From contig NZ_CP085636.1 in the NCBI RefSeq assembly GCF_027571385.1, forward strand, positions 1,116,001-1,180,000: 64,000 nt of DNA. The letters run 5' to 3'. The stretch is from Shewanella sp. MTB7 (lineage in GTDB: Bacteria; Pseudomonadota; Gammaproteobacteria; Enterobacterales; Shewanellaceae). The notes below the pieces were generated by a model, which was given only the letters and a program-made list of their open reading frames with translations, had not been told where the DNA came from and did not search any database. The position numbers and the translations under genes are program-made. Of the stretch, positions 28,939 to 38,572 are shown piece after piece (position 1 is the first letter of the stretch; each line of letters opens with the position of its first letter).

Positions 28939-29044
28939 TTGTATCTTTAATTTCTAGATCTTGGTCGTTCAGATTAACTGTATGTACTAACGGTGTTAGA
29001 CATTGTCAAAAAGACCTATTTAGTCGTCGAAGTCGTCGATATTG

Positions 29045-29440
29045 TTAAGCTTGTGGTGCAAAATCAGCTGCAGCAGCACGGTGAGCGGTATAGATCGCTT
29101 CGCCATCACTTTCAGCATCAAAAATAACGGTAACATCTGGTGAGAATAATAAGACATCACCTACTTCTGCCACATATTTAACATTATCAGTATCGCGTAC
29201 CACGATTTTACCTTTAGTGATGACTTTGTATTCTACAGAATCATAGAAATACTCAAATTCAGTACCTGGAGACATAGTAAAGTGACCTATCGTCAATGCA
29301 TTACTATTATTAGTCACTGCTACTTCTGCCATATCACTTTTTAAGTTGGCTACGTTAAGTAGCTTGCTTAGGTCATTTAGTTTAAAGCTACCTGATTTTA
29401 TTAAAGTAATTTTGTTTTTTTGGATAGTTAAGCTAGTCAT
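29045..29440 (-). CDS. Small cupin protein (EutQ-like fold)
   Basis: 131 residues from ATG 29440 (AAGGT 8 bases upstream; an in-frame extension to 29557 lacks a site and overlaps the adh stop). Single cupin barrel: LTIGHFTMSPGTEFEYFYDSV, YKVITKGKIVVRD, VAEVGDVLLFSPD. The usual metal-binding His set is mostly missing (only GHFTM), as in EutQ-type cupins. It follows an iron alcohol dehydrogenase by 79 bp on the same strand, so the pair probably works in an alcohol/aldehyde pathway; the precise role is unknown. Confidence 0.72.
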   Translation of the reverse strand: MTSLTIQKNKITLIKSGSFKLNDLSKLLNVANLKSDMAEVAVTNNSNALTIGHFTMSPGTEFEYFYDSVEYKVITKGKIVVRDTDNVKYVAEVGDVLLFSPDVTVIFDAESDGEAIYTAHRAAAADFAPQA

Positions 29441-29519
29441 TTTTTTACCTTGAAAAAAGAATAAAAGGGAAAAGCAGATGCCTTTCCCGTGTTGTTGGTT
29501 TTGGATGGTTAATTTGGGG

Positions 29520-30671
29520 TTAGAGACGAGCTTTAAAGATAGCGACGATCTCTTCAAGACTTGCTTTACGTGGGTTGGTTAACGAACAAGCATCGTTTAG
29601 GGCGTTCTGTGCCATAAATGCAAGTTTGTCTTCTTTCACACCAAGATCTGCTAAACCTTGGTTAGTACCCACTAGAGTGGACAAGGTTTCAATTGCTACA
29701 ATCCCTGCTTCAACTGCTTGTTCTTGAGTCATGCCTGTAACGTCTACGCCCATCGCTTTAGCAATATCAACGAAACGCTCAGGCGTTACCTTGGCATTGA
29801 AACGTGATACTTCAGGTAGCAAGATGGCATTACATAGGCCATGTATTAAGTCGTAAACACCGCCTAATTGGTGCGCCATAGAGTGAACATAACCAAGAGA
29901 AGCGTTAGAGAACGCCATACCAGCTAGGTATTCACCATATTGCATCGCATCACGAGCAGGGCGGTCTTCACCATTTTCAACTGCGGTGGCTAAGTTTTGT
30001 GAGATTAACTCAATCGCTTTAATGGCAGTGGCATCGGTAATTGGTGTTGCTGCCGTAGATACGTAAGCTTCAACGGCGTGCGTTAAAGCATCCATACCAG
30101 TCGCAGCTGTTAAGAACTTAGGCATAGCGACCATTAATTCAGAATCGTTAACGGCAATAATCGGAGTAAAGTGCTTATCAACGACAGGGTACTTAGTTTG
30201 ATCTTCTTCGTTAGCGATAATGGCAAATACTGTCATCTCAGACGCAGTACCTGCTGTTGTGTTAACAGTCACAAGTGGTAATTGTGGTTTTTTAGATAGA
30301 TGCACGCCTTTAGAGTAATCACGAATATGACCGCCATTTGCTGCTACTAGTGCAATACCTTTAGCGGCGTCGTGAGAAGAGCCACCACCAAATGAGATCA
30401 CAAAATCACATTTCTCTTTAGCCAATACAGCTAAACCATCTTCAATGTTCTTTTCTGTTGGGTTAGGTTTAACCCCATCAAAAATAGCAAAGTCGATATT
30501 ATATTTAGCGAGCTCTGCAGTTAGATTATTAACTAGGCCAATTTCAACTAATACGCTGTCAGTGACAATCAGCGCCTTGCTAAGTTCTTTAGTCGCAAGT
30601 TCAGCGCCTAGACTTTGAATTGCGTTTTGACCCATTAAGGTCACAGGAGGCATATAAAATACACTGCTCAT
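29520..30671 (-). CDS. Iron-containing alcohol dehydrogenase (AdhB/YiaY type)
   Basis: 383 residues from ATG 30671 (GGAG six bases upstream). NAD-binding GGGSSHDAAKGIAL at about 95-108, and metal-binding region with D in MDALTHAVEAYVS and His in YVHSMAHQLGGVYDLIHGLCNA. This is a group III Fe-dependent ADH closest in feel to Zymomonas AdhB. It interconverts short alcohols and aldehydes with NAD. Likely operon with the downstream cupin gene. Confidence 0.92.
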   Translation of the reverse strand: MSSVFYMPPVTLMGQNAIQSLGAELATKELSKALIVTDSVLVEIGLVNNLTAELAKYNIDFAIFDGVKPNPTEKNIEDGLAVLAKEKCDFVISFGGGSSHDAAKGIALVAANGGHIRDYSKGVHLSKKPQLPLVTVNTTAGTASEMTVFAIIANEEDQTKYPVVDKHFTPIIAVNDSELMVAMPKFLTAATGMDALTHAVEAYVSTAATPITDATAIKAIELISQNLATAVENGEDRPARDAMQYGEYLAGMAFSNASLGYVHSMAHQLGGVYDLIHGLCNAILLPEVSRFNAKVTPERFVDIAKAMGVDVTGMTQEQAVEAGIVAIETLSTLVGTNQGLADLGVKEDKLAFMAQNALNDACSLTNPRKASLEEIVAIFKARL

Positions 30672-31033
30672 GGTATTCTCCAAAAAATTAAAAATAGAAT
30701 TAAAAATAAAAACGAATATTAAAAATAAAAAGAGTTTAATCAGATCAAGCCATTAAGTTTTATTGCTTGCTCTCAATCGATGGGGCTAGTCTACTCTCGC
30801 TTTTAAAAGGAACAATATAGTGTTTTGGAAAATGATTATTACCATTGAGGAATAATCTAAGTGGTGAAGTGAAGTGAACTGCTCTGGGTGTTTTGGCAAA
30901 CCTAAGCCAGGCGAGTCGATGTTGACGGTTTTGTTGATATAACAGAACTCACCTATTCAAGTCTTCTGCTTACCTGTGTATGAATGGGTTTGCAGGCCGA
31001 CAATAATGATGAGTGGTTATAGTTAGGGCTAGA
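30672..31033. other. Intergenic region upstream of adh
   Basis: 362 bp. The adh-proximal 80 bp is very A/T-rich with repeated AAAAATAAAAA-like tracts on the plus strand, likely the adh promoter and leader. No gene or RNA recognised. A plus-strand frame at 31013-31294 is a shadow of the DUF6765 fragment. Confidence 0.4.
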
Positions 31034-31210
31034 TCATGCTACGCAAATACCATATTTAGGCAGTACATCATGCAATATATCGAATCGGTGGGCTTGCAAT
31101 GCATCATCTACGTATTGTGCGCTGTAAGCCACTTTAGCTGCTTCTTTAGAATTAAAACCTGCAAATCTAGCTGCGATATAAGTCAATCCATGATGACCAT
31201 CTATCTGCAT
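31034..31210 (-). pseudogene. Truncated DUF6765-family gene
   Basis: A 58-codon minus-strand frame with AGGA 5 bases before ATG 31210. It begins MQIDGHHGLTYIAARFAG and continues AAKVAYSAQYVDDA, the N-terminal signature of DUF6765 proteins (usually MQIDFHH.xTYV.ARLAG...YSAQYVDDA), which are several hundred residues long. After VDDA the match stops and the frame ends with TGA, so only the first part survives. The function of the family is unknown. It may still be translated as a short peptide. Confidence 0.6.
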
Positions 31211-31250
31211 GTTATTCCTCGCATTACTGGTAGCTTAAGTGCCATAAAAG

Positions 31251-31282
31251 ACGGAGCGAACCTTTCTTATTTAGCGCTCCGT
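31251..31282 (-). terminator. Terminator overlapping the HPP stop codon
   Basis: On the minus strand, ACGGAGCG pairs with CGCTCCGT (8 bp) and is followed by CTTTTATG. The left arm lies in the last codons of the HPP gene and the stop codon falls in the loop. Confidence 0.6.
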
Positions 31283-31767
31283 GTCGGGTATTGATGCCCT
31301 GGAATAAATCGGTGAAAAATGATAGCCAAAATGACAATTGAAACTGTTCCGAGCAATATGGGGTGTAACAAAAAGCTCCATGTCGTATGGCCACCAATCA
31401 TTATCATGAGTGGATTTCCTCCTGCGGGAGGATGGGTTACGTCGAACAATAACATGAGGAATAGGCCAGATCCCACGGCTAAACCAAGGGTCAATGGCGT
31501 AACGGCAAGATAATTGCTAAACAGTAGACCAACACTAGCGGTGAGTAAGTGACCAACAATGACATTTTTTGGTTGTGCTAATGGACTTTGATGTACACCA
31601 AAGATAAGTACCATGGTGGCACCAAAGGGAGCAATCAACAACCAGTCAAACTTAAGTGAATTATCGAATGCCGCAAGGGCCCAGATACAAAGCGCAGCAC
31701 CAATAGCTGATACCGCTGCAGTCAGTAATCTATTATCTTTAAATAGTTGGACTGTGTGCTCTTCCAT
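31267..31767 (-). CDS. HPP-family integral membrane protein
   Basis: 166 residues with four to five hydrophobic segments and the family signature HPPAGGNPLMIMIGG (about 112-126), preceded by APFGATMVLIFGVHQSPLAQPKNVIVGH. HPP proteins have been linked to nitrite transport in plants and cyanobacteria; the bacterial role is open. Monocistronic, with a terminator built into its 3' end. Confidence 0.88.
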   Translation of the reverse strand: MEEHTVQLFKDNRLLTAAVSAIGAALCIWALAAFDNSLKFDWLLIAPFGATMVLIFGVHQSPLAQPKNVIVGHLLTASVGLLFSNYLAVTPLTLGLAVGSGLFLMLLFDVTHPPAGGNPLMIMIGGHTTWSFLLHPILLGTVSIVILAIIFHRFIPGHQYPTRSAK

Positions 31768-32000
31768 AGTGAATTACAACGTTTAAACAACGCCCATAAA
31801 TTATGAAGGGGTTGAATTTTAATCAGCCACACTCACTCTGTCAAGGTAACCGCTTAGGAATAGAGCACCATCAAAAGAGAGTGGAAATAATTCGTATATG
31901 GTGACTGGGTAGAGTATAAAATATGGACGAAGTTTATTTATGGGTATGAATAAGCTGTTTTTTGTATATATTTAAGTATTAATCATATAGGGCAAGCTGT

Positions 32001-32282
32001 ATGTCACTCCTAGCGCGTGTTGGTAAAAAACTAGAACCTCTTATGCTCGTAATGGGCTTGATTAGCCCTATTGCCACGCTCCCACAACTGTACAAACTTT
32101 ATTTTTCTCACAGTGAGCATGCCGCAGGTTTATCGCTGGTGACATGGGGGCTTTACGCTTTTATTGCTTTGTTGTGGAGCACATATGGTTTATACCATAA
32201 AAATCCAACCATCTGGGTAGGTAATAGCCTAGGTTTTATTATGTATGTGTTAATGGTCGTAGGCATTTCTATTATGACTTGA
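32001..32282 (+). CDS. SemiSWEET-type PQ-loop transporter
   Basis: 93 residues, three transmembrane helices, with the PQ-loop motif SPIATLPQLYKLYFS at about 22-36 and a second conserved stretch WVGNSLGFIMYVLMV. A half-SWEET that would dimerise to pass sugars or small solutes across the inner membrane. Stand-alone; substrate unknown. Start ATG follows GGGCAAGCTGT, a weak ribosome site. Confidence 0.85.
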   Translation: MSLLARVGKKLEPLMLVMGLISPIATLPQLYKLYFSHSEHAAGLSLVTWGLYAFIALLWSTYGLYHKNPTIWVGNSLGFIMYVLMVVGISIMT

Positions 32283-32413
32283 GACCCACTGCTTCTTAAG
32301 TATCATACTGAATAAATTAAGTATTATTCAGTATGATACTGGCAAAATGGCATGAGCTATCGCCAGTTATTCCCATTGGCGGACTGATTTAATAAATATT
32401 AACAGATACTCGC

Positions 32414-33297
32414 CTATTCCGTTTTCTGCGTAGTCTCTAGCGTGAAGCTTCCACTCTCAAGCCAGTTTTTCACTCTTATTACGTCAAGTCTTTCACCATC
32501 TTCATCTTCTATCGAAGGTAGGTATATGTCTGGGATCACACCGGCTATGTCCACAGGGAGATGAGGTAAGCGTAAGCTCTTTGAAGTCGCGTAGGAGAGT
32601 TCAAAGTTGCCGGATGGCAGCAGATGAGGTCTTAAGTTGGAGTAGTCTAAGGAGCCATAGGTTCTACTACCTAACAGTTTAACGTTGAAGCTTTGTCTTG
32701 CTGTAAGTAAAAATTGTTCGCAGGAACTCCCACAAGAGCGAGCAATTAAAATCGCAACTCGGCTTGGCCTTTTGGGTTCTAAGTTCTCTTCAGATTTAAA
32801 AGTGATCGTTTCACCCTTCTGGATAAACTGACCATTAACGCCAGTTTGCATAACCTTAACAATACTGTCGGCCCATTCGAAACACTCCTTATTATCAGGG
32901 TCGTAACGTTGACATATTTGTTGTGCTGCGGTGTTTTCCGGTGTGACTAGCTACTCCATACCGACTTCCACTCTCTGGCTTCCTATCAGCCAAGGTAGTA
33001 AAGGTGTGTAACTTGAGTCAAAACCGCCACCATTTTTTCGTACATCAATAATCCAGTTGGGCGTTGCAGCAAGCTGTTGGTGGTTATCTTTGAGTAACTG
33101 GATTAAAGGTGATCTGTTGGCGGGAGCAAAGCTGGGCAAAGTAATAAGTACACTTTTTCCGGATAAAAACTCTATTTGAGGAAATCCGGCAAATAATTTA
33201 AGTCTTGAATGCACTCTTTACTTGCAGAAGTACTATGAGCTGCAAAGCTAAATAGAGCCGTTAATATCCCTAACAGTGTGATTGAAGATAATTTCAC
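32414..33297 (-). pseudogene. S41-family peptidase, disrupted
   Basis: Starts with GTG 33297 (AAGGA 7 bases upstream) and a signal peptide (KLSSITLLGILTALFSFAAH). That frame stops after about 40 residues, while S41 sequence (QIEFLSGKSVLITLPSF, IDVRKNGGG) continues in another frame from about 33185. A further in-frame TAG lies at 32951 (VGME*LVTPENTAA), and the frame then continues through ARSCGSSCEQFLLTARQSF to 32414. The N-terminal region between signal peptide and protease core looks much shorter than in intact relatives, suggesting a deletion at the frameshift. Periplasmic C-terminal-processing-type protease remnant. Confidence 0.75.
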
Positions 33298-33909
33298 AGA
33301 TATTCCTTTATGTTTGTTGTTAACAACAGGTTAAATGAAACGGGACTGACTGTGAAGTGATTAATTATCAAGTTGTTAGTGAGGTTACTTGCTAAGAACA
33401 GTAAAGGTAAGATGCCCGAGCCAGCGAGTTACATAAGTACATCCTACGAAGCAATATCGCCGCTTGTTGCTGTTATCAATAAGATGTTTACCGACCTGGG
33501 CAGTAATGCCTCACAAGTGACACTTAACATTGATACCGACTTCGATACCATTTGTCTAAGGTCGGTGTTAGCTATAACTGGTCAGAGGATTTGGTCAGGC
33601 TAAGACAGAATTCACTGACTTTGTCATATGTACTCCCACAGACCCTACCATTGCTATCAGTTTCTTTATCTTAATTTTCCATTAGTTATTGTTTAATCAT
33701 TACTTTCACAGACCTCTCGCGGCGTTGGGTCATTTTTACTATATCCATCAATTCTGCTGCGGAGTATAAATCCATCCTGTTAGTATTTTTCAAGGTAGTT
33801 AACACGCTTAGTTTCATATTTTTGATGCTAAAACTCACCACTTTTATATTGGTGAAGTGTGTCGGTTATTTGAAAGGATTTTAAGTTTTTATATTAAGGA
33901 TGGTATGTT
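33298..33909. other. Intergenic region with possible coding remnant
   Basis: 612 bp between the S41 pseudogene and the lipase-like gene. A 76-codon frame at 33373-33603 (ISTSYEAISPLVAVINKMF) and an overlapping frame reading KVGVSYNWSEDLVRL could be pieces of one decayed gene, but no family is recognised and the start is a TTG without a site. The last 100 bp is AT-rich promoter-like sequence. Confidence 0.35.
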
Positions 33910-36279
33910 TTGAAAAAATTAACCTTAGCGAGTTTACTTGGCATTAGCTTGTGTTCCATTTCTGGAATGGTGGTGTCTGCTACGTTGCCCGTAAAATCAA
34001 ATATGGGGAGTGCAGAAGAGATTTTCATTAAGCGTGAACTATTAAGTCATCTATCTGCAGCGGCCAGTCAATCTAATTTATATTTGTTACCCTTAGAAAA
34101 TGCCGTTGATGGCAGTTGGGCTGGTGACTTTTTTATCAATGATATAAAAGGCTTCTCTGTATTAGAAACCCTGAAGGGAAAACGATTCAGTGAGGTTGAG
34201 CTGCTGAGTCCTGCGGGAAATCGATATGTCATTCAGGGGGCAGAGATAGTTTGTGAAGGGCCTGCATGCGTTGAACTCAGCAGTAACGTGGTGGTGAGTG
34301 AGGCGTCGGCTGTGCGTACTATCTCAATTAATCGTAATGTCGATATTCAGGGACGATGGGAAATTAGACTAAACGGTTTAAGTGCGGATACATCTAACGG
34401 CAATGTGCTGATCACCTATGAGGACGGTGCAAACTTGGCGATATGGGACGCTGATCAAATGTTGCTATCTAGCCAGCCTAATACGTTTTTATTTGAGTTG
34501 AGAGTGCCTGACTCCGAACAAGAAACGAGCCAAAAAACTGCCCCATATTCGGTGATCAATAGCACTGAAATTGAGTATTTGAATGCAAGCGCACTCTTGT
34601 TTAGTCATGCTGAGTCAGCAGAATTTACATCTCGAAATTCAGTTGATACTAAGGCTCTGATGGCAAATAAGCATAAGGATAAAGAGTTTCAAGAGTACGA
34701 GGTGAGCATTTCTCCAGAAGGCGAAATCAGCACCACAATACCTAAATTATCTGCGGGTGATTACAGATTGGAAGTGGTATTTAGTGCCACTATGAGCAAT
34801 GGCGATGTGATTCAACGAACTGGTTATTATGGCTTCCCAGTGCTGAGCTCTGAGGCTCAGTTAACCTCAGTCAGCCGAGCCAAAGTGCTTGATGAAAATC
34901 GACTGAGTGTGGATATCGGCATTGAAGGGGTCGCTGAGAAAGAGTTGTTGGTGTTTTATGCCGAGATCTGGCGCGATGAAAAACCAGTATCGTCTATCAA
35001 TACTATCACGTCAGTCCATGAAACCAGTATCGGCAACAGTATATCCGTAGCACTAGACTCCCGTTGGTTTGCACTGGCAGACACCCATGGACAGCAAGGG
35101 TTTGAGTTCAGAAATATCCGTTTGCTCGATCCTAATACTTACTTATTGCTGAATAGCAAAACAACCCTTTTTGTACCCGTCGTAGCGTTTCCTGAGCAAG
35201 AGAGTATCAAAGCGTCGGCGGTTGAAATAAACGATGAAATGCTGTTGGGTAAAAACGATATTTCTGTTCCAGTTACCAGAGCTCAGAAAGCTCAGAGAGT
35301 TCAAGAAAGCACTAATTTCGATGCCAATGGTATTATGTTGGTGCACGGATGGTGCGCCAATATAGCGACTTGGCAGGAGTGGCGCTTCAATGACGGGCCG
35401 ACCGAGGAATACAACAGCCCAATCACCAGTATGGGGCGTAATGATTTTGCCGTCGAATTAGCCCTGCAATCCAATGCTGCATTTCGAGATTGGTTCTCTG
35501 TCGTCGCCCATTCCCAAGGGGGTCAGGCTGCAGTACACATGCAAAGTTATTACTTCACAGGTTTGGATAATTCGCCCGCTCCAAGGCCAATTCAAACTGT
35601 AGGTACGCCATATCAAGGTTCGTTATTGATGGATCTGTACGTGGGGAGTGGAGCTGGCATAATTAACGACATCTTTAATATTGATGATTGTCAGGCGCAA
35701 TGGTCGTTAACAACTGCCAGCAGCATTCCTTGGGCGATTATGCTTCCCTTCAATAGTCAGCAACGAACCTTTTACTACCGCACAACTCATGACATGCCAA
35801 GCAACTGGTGGGAGTCACTGCAGTTTTGGCGCTGGAAATGTAACGCTGCCTCATGGATTATTCCTGGAGCTGACGATGGTGTCGTGAGTGTGGTGGAAGG
35901 TTGGCTTGGACTTGGTAACGACATGGGCATCATGACCCGAGAATGCCATACCGGAGGCATGAATTTTATGGATCAAAGGCGCGACAATAACCGCAATGAC
36001 ATCATGGATGAAATGGGCCGAGTACCTGCGTCTTGGACACAGTGGCTTGATAGGGATGACCCCAGTGGTTCGGGTGATTGGGAAAGTCGTGCTGCGCATC
36101 CAGCTGTTTGTGCCAATCCATGGAATTTCCAAGCCCGTCGTCTAGGCACCACGATTCCGGCCAGTCAAACAGGGGAGATCTTCTCGACTTTATCGGCTAA
36201 CGGTGGATTAGTATGCCGAAATGCAGATCAGCCAGATGGTGTTTGTTTTGACTATGAGGTGCGCTTTTTCTGTCCTTAA
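33910..36279 (+). CDS. Secreted lipase/PGAP1-like alpha/beta hydrolase
   Basis: 789 residues. TTG start with AAGGA 9 bases upstream and a signal peptide at about 1-24 (MKKLTLASLLGISLCSI ... VSA). A roughly 450-residue beta-rich N-terminal half (repeated strand patterns, DGDVIQRTGYY-type Ig-like segment) precedes a C-terminal alpha/beta-hydrolase: oxyanion region IMLVHGWCANIATWQEW (about 476-492) and nucleophile elbow VVAHSQGGQAAVHM. The His of ECHTGGMNFMDQR or a later Asp/His completes the likely triad. Six or more Cys near the C-terminus suggest disulfides. Probably an exported esterase or lipase; the substrate is unknown. A terminator follows. Confidence 0.75.
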   Translation: MKKLTLASLLGISLCSISGMVVSATLPVKSNMGSAEEIFIKRELLSHLSAAASQSNLYLLPLENAVDGSWAGDFFINDIKGFSVLETLKGKRFSEVELLSPAGNRYVIQGAEIVCEGPACVELSSNVVVSEASAVRTISINRNVDIQGRWEIRLNGLSADTSNGNVLITYEDGANLAIWDADQMLLSSQPNTFLFELRVPDSEQETSQKTAPYSVINSTEIEYLNASALLFSHAESAEFTSRNSVDTKALMANKHKDKEFQEYEVSISPEGEISTTIPKLSAGDYRLEVVFSATMSNGDVIQRTGYYGFPVLSSEAQLTSVSRAKVLDENRLSVDIGIEGVAEKELLVFYAEIWRDEKPVSSINTITSVHETSIGNSISVALDSRWFALADTHGQQGFEFRNIRLLDPNTYLLLNSKTTLFVPVVAFPEQESIKASAVEINDEMLLGKNDISVPVTRAQKAQRVQESTNFDANGIMLVHGWCANIATWQEWRFNDGPTEEYNSPITSMGRNDFAVELALQSNAAFRDWFSVVAHSQGGQAAVHMQSYYFTGLDNSPAPRPIQTVGTPYQGSLLMDLYVGSGAGIINDIFNIDDCQAQWSLTTASSIPWAIMLPFNSQQRTFYYRTTHDMPSNWWESLQFWRWKCNAASWIIPGADDGVVSVVEGWLGLGNDMGIMTRECHTGGMNFMDQRRDNNRNDIMDEMGRVPASWTQWLDRDDPSGSGDWESRAAHPAVCANPWNFQARRLGTTIPASQTGEIFSTLSANGGLVCRNADQPDGVCFDYEVRFFCP

Positions 36280-36357
36280 GGCTTAGGGCATCGTCGAGGA
36301 TGAGGTAATCCTCTGCGGGTGAACGTATCACGCTTAATTTAAAGGTATTAATATAAA

Positions 36358-36386
36358 AACGCCGAGCTTATGTTCGGTGTTTTTTG
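36358..36386 (+). terminator. Intrinsic terminator after lipase-like gene
   Basis: AACGCCGA (36358-36365) pairs with TCGGTGTT (36374-36381, one wobble), with a T7 run. Confidence 0.75.
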
Positions 36387-36536
36387 CTTGAATAAAGAAC
36401 GGATTTACCTGCAAGTTACGATGGATGAGTAACGTTTGGTTAACGGCTGCAGCAGGAGCATGGCCAGTTAATAACATTGAGTCAATGGTGAGCTGGTGTG
36501 GCTAAATAGGTTATTTACTGTTAACTCTGCTGGATC

Positions 36537-36552
36537 TGTGATCTTGATCGAG
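36537..36552. promoter_or_regulatory. Possible CRP site of the ribose operon
   Basis: TGTGATCTTGATCGAG has a perfect left half-site and a degenerate right half. It lies about 50 bp upstream of the operator and 100 bp before rbsD, a suitable place for catabolite activation of a sugar operon. Confidence 0.45.
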
Positions 36553-36598
36553 TTTTCCCTCTAGAAATAGTTCTAATGACGAATTAATATGACGCAAT

Positions 36599-36619
36599 CG
36601 TTTGCGCAAACGTTTGCGC
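36599..36619. promoter_or_regulatory. RbsR operator, two overlapping palindromes
   Basis: CGTTTGCGCAAACG (36599-36612) and GCGCAAACGTTTGCGC (36604-36619) are both perfect palindromes sharing 9 bases. This is the CG-centred LacI/GalR-type operator form, 34 bp before rbsD. The regulator RbsR is encoded at the end of the operon. Confidence 0.8.
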
Positions 36620-36652
36620 GTATTGATTCATTATTCTAGTAAGGTCAGTGAT

Positions 36653-37075
36653 ATGAGAAAAGGCGCATTGCTTAACAGTGATTTGGCTCGAGTTATCGCT
36701 CTGTCTGCTCATACCGATGAGATCACCTTAGGGGATGCGGGGTTACCGATACCTGTGTCTTGTGAGCGTATCGATCTCGCCTTGACCCATGGTGTTCCTG
36801 CTTTTATCGATACCCTTAAAATCGTGGCCACTGAGCTACAAATTGAATCAGTGGTTATCGCGCAAGAGATGTTGGTTCATAGCGCCGATATGCACACTCA
36901 GCTGATGCAGGTGCTTGAACAGATAGGTAAAGAGCAATCCCAGTCGATTAAGATCACCGCAGTTAGCCATGAAGCTTTTAAGGCACAAACGGCAAATAGC
37001 CGCGCTGTGGTCCGCACCGGAGAGTGCACGCCATACGCTAATATTATTCTGCAGGCGGGTGTGGTGTTCAAATGA
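36653..37075 (+). CDS. rbsD: D-ribose pyranase
   Basis: 140 residues from ATG 36653 ([20 protein letters not shown]), with AAGG 9 bases upstream; an in-frame upstream extension runs through the operator and is rejected. C-terminal [19 protein letters not shown] is the family ending. Converts beta-D-ribopyranose to beta-D-ribofuranose so that RbsK can use it. First gene of rbsDACBKR; its stop overlaps the rbsA start (ATGA). Confidence 0.95.
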   Translation: MRKGALLNSDLARVIALSAHTDEITLGDAGLPIPVSCERIDLALTHGVPAFIDTLKIVATELQIESVVIAQEMLVHSADMHTQLMQVLEQIGKEQSQSIKITAVSHEAFKAQTANSRAVVRTGECTPYANIILQAGVVFK

Positions 37076-38556
37076 AAGCACTGCTGAGTCTGACAGGTAT
37101 TGAAAAATCCTTCCCTGGTGTCAAGGCGCTAGACGGTGCCCTATTGAACGTTTTCCCCGGTCAGGTAATGGCATTGATGGGAGAGAATGGCGCGGGTAAA
37201 TCGACCATGATGAAGGTGATGACGGGGATATACCAGGCTGATGCTGGTCAAATTACTTTAAATGGTGAACAGGTAACATTTAACGGACCTCGTCAATCCC
37301 AAGCGGCGGGGATCAGCATCATACATCAGGAGTTAAACCTGATTGATAACCTCTCCATTGCCGAAAATATCTTCTTAGGACGTGAGCCGCAAAAAGCGCT
37401 GGGTTTTATTGACTGGACCAAGATGTTCGCTGATGCCGATGCTTTGCTTGCTCGCTTAAATGTGCAACGCAGTAGCCGTGAAAAAATGGGTAACTTACCG
37501 CTCGGTGAACAACAAATGGTCGAAATTGCCAAGGCGTTGTCATTTGACTCCAATATCATCGTGATGGACGAACCAACCGATGCGCTAACCGAGCGCGAGA
37601 CACAAAGCCTGTTTAAGGTGATCCGTGAGCTACGTCAAGAGGGCGTTGGTATCGTTTACATCTCCCATCGTCTGCAGGAGATCTTTACCATCTGCGATCG
37701 CGTTACGGTTATGCGAGATGGCCAGTTTGTGGCTGAATCTGCTACCTCAGATCTGAGTGAAGAGAGCCTCATTGAGCTGATGGTTGGTCGTAAGTTGCAA
37801 GATCTCTATCCCCGTGTTGAACACCAATCTGGCCGAGTATCGATGAAGGTGCGTAACCTTTCAGGTAAGGGGGTTAATGATATTAGCTTCGACCTGCATG
37901 AAGGTGAAATTTTGGGCTTTAATGGCTTAATGGGCGCGGGACGTTCAGAGCTGATGCGGGTGTTGTTCGGCGATGTGAAGCGCACCAGTGGCAGCGTAGA
38001 ATTGTATGGTGAACCGATAAACCCAACACACCCTAGTGAAGGCATCAAAGCCGGCATTGCGTATATCTCCGAAGATCGTAAAGGTGACGGCTTAGTGCTG
38101 GGAATGTCGGTAAAGCAGAACATGAGCCTGAGCTCTCTCACTGCGCTCTCCTATATGGGCGCCATAAATGCAGAGGCTGAGCACGCACAAGCGACCTATT
38201 TCAAAGATGCATTCAATGTAAAAACGCCTTCGCTGGATCAACCAATAGGCAAGCTTTCCGGCGGCAATCAACAGAAAGCGGCGATAGCTAAAGGGCTGAT
38301 GGCAAAACCTAAGGTATTGATCTTAGATGAGCCGACTCGCGGCGTTGATGTGGGTGCAAAGAAAGAGATTTACGAATTGATTAACCAGTTTAAGCAAGCA
38401 GGGATGAGCATCATTCTCGTCTCTTCTGATATGCCAGAGGTGATGGGGATGAGTGACCGAATTATGGTGATGAAGGGAGGTTGTATTAGTGGTGAATTCG
38501 ACGCGACTAACGTGACTCAGGAACAACTCTTGGCTGCGGCTATTGGCAAACACTGA
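37072..38556 (+). CDS. rbsA: Ribose ABC transporter ATP-binding protein
   Basis: 494 residues with two ABC cassettes. First: Walker [10 protein letters not shown] (about 38-46), signature region [15 protein letters not shown], Walker [16 protein letters not shown]. Second: [47 protein letters not shown]. The Walker A of the second half is degenerate, as usual in RbsA/MglA-type proteins. Energises ribose import with RbsC and RbsB. Starts 4 bp inside rbsD and ends 16 bp before rbsC. Confidence 0.97.
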   Translation: MKALLSLTGIEKSFPGVKALDGALLNVFPGQVMALMGENGAGKSTMMKVMTGIYQADAGQITLNGEQVTFNGPRQSQAAGISIIHQELNLIDNLSIAENIFLGREPQKALGFIDWTKMFADADALLARLNVQRSSREKMGNLPLGEQQMVEIAKALSFDSNIIVMDEPTDALTERETQSLFKVIRELRQEGVGIVYISHRLQEIFTICDRVTVMRDGQFVAESATSDLSEESLIELMVGRKLQDLYPRVEHQSGRVSMKVRNLSGKGVNDISFDLHEGEILGFNGLMGAGRSELMRVLFGDVKRTSGSVELYGEPINPTHPSEGIKAGIAYISEDRKGDGLVLGMSVKQNMSLSSLTALSYMGAINAEAEHAQATYFKDAFNVKTPSLDQPIGKLSGGNQQKAAIAKGLMAKPKVLILDEPTRGVDVGAKKEIYELINQFKQAGMSIILVSSDMPEVMGMSDRIMVMKGGCISGEFDATNVTQEQLLAAAIGKH

Positions 38557-38572
38557 TTAGAGAATAATAACA

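Noticed and set aside
31013..31294. 93-codon plus-strand frame
   Set aside because: The opposite strand carries a DUF6765-like N-terminus with a good ribosome site, so this is its shadow.
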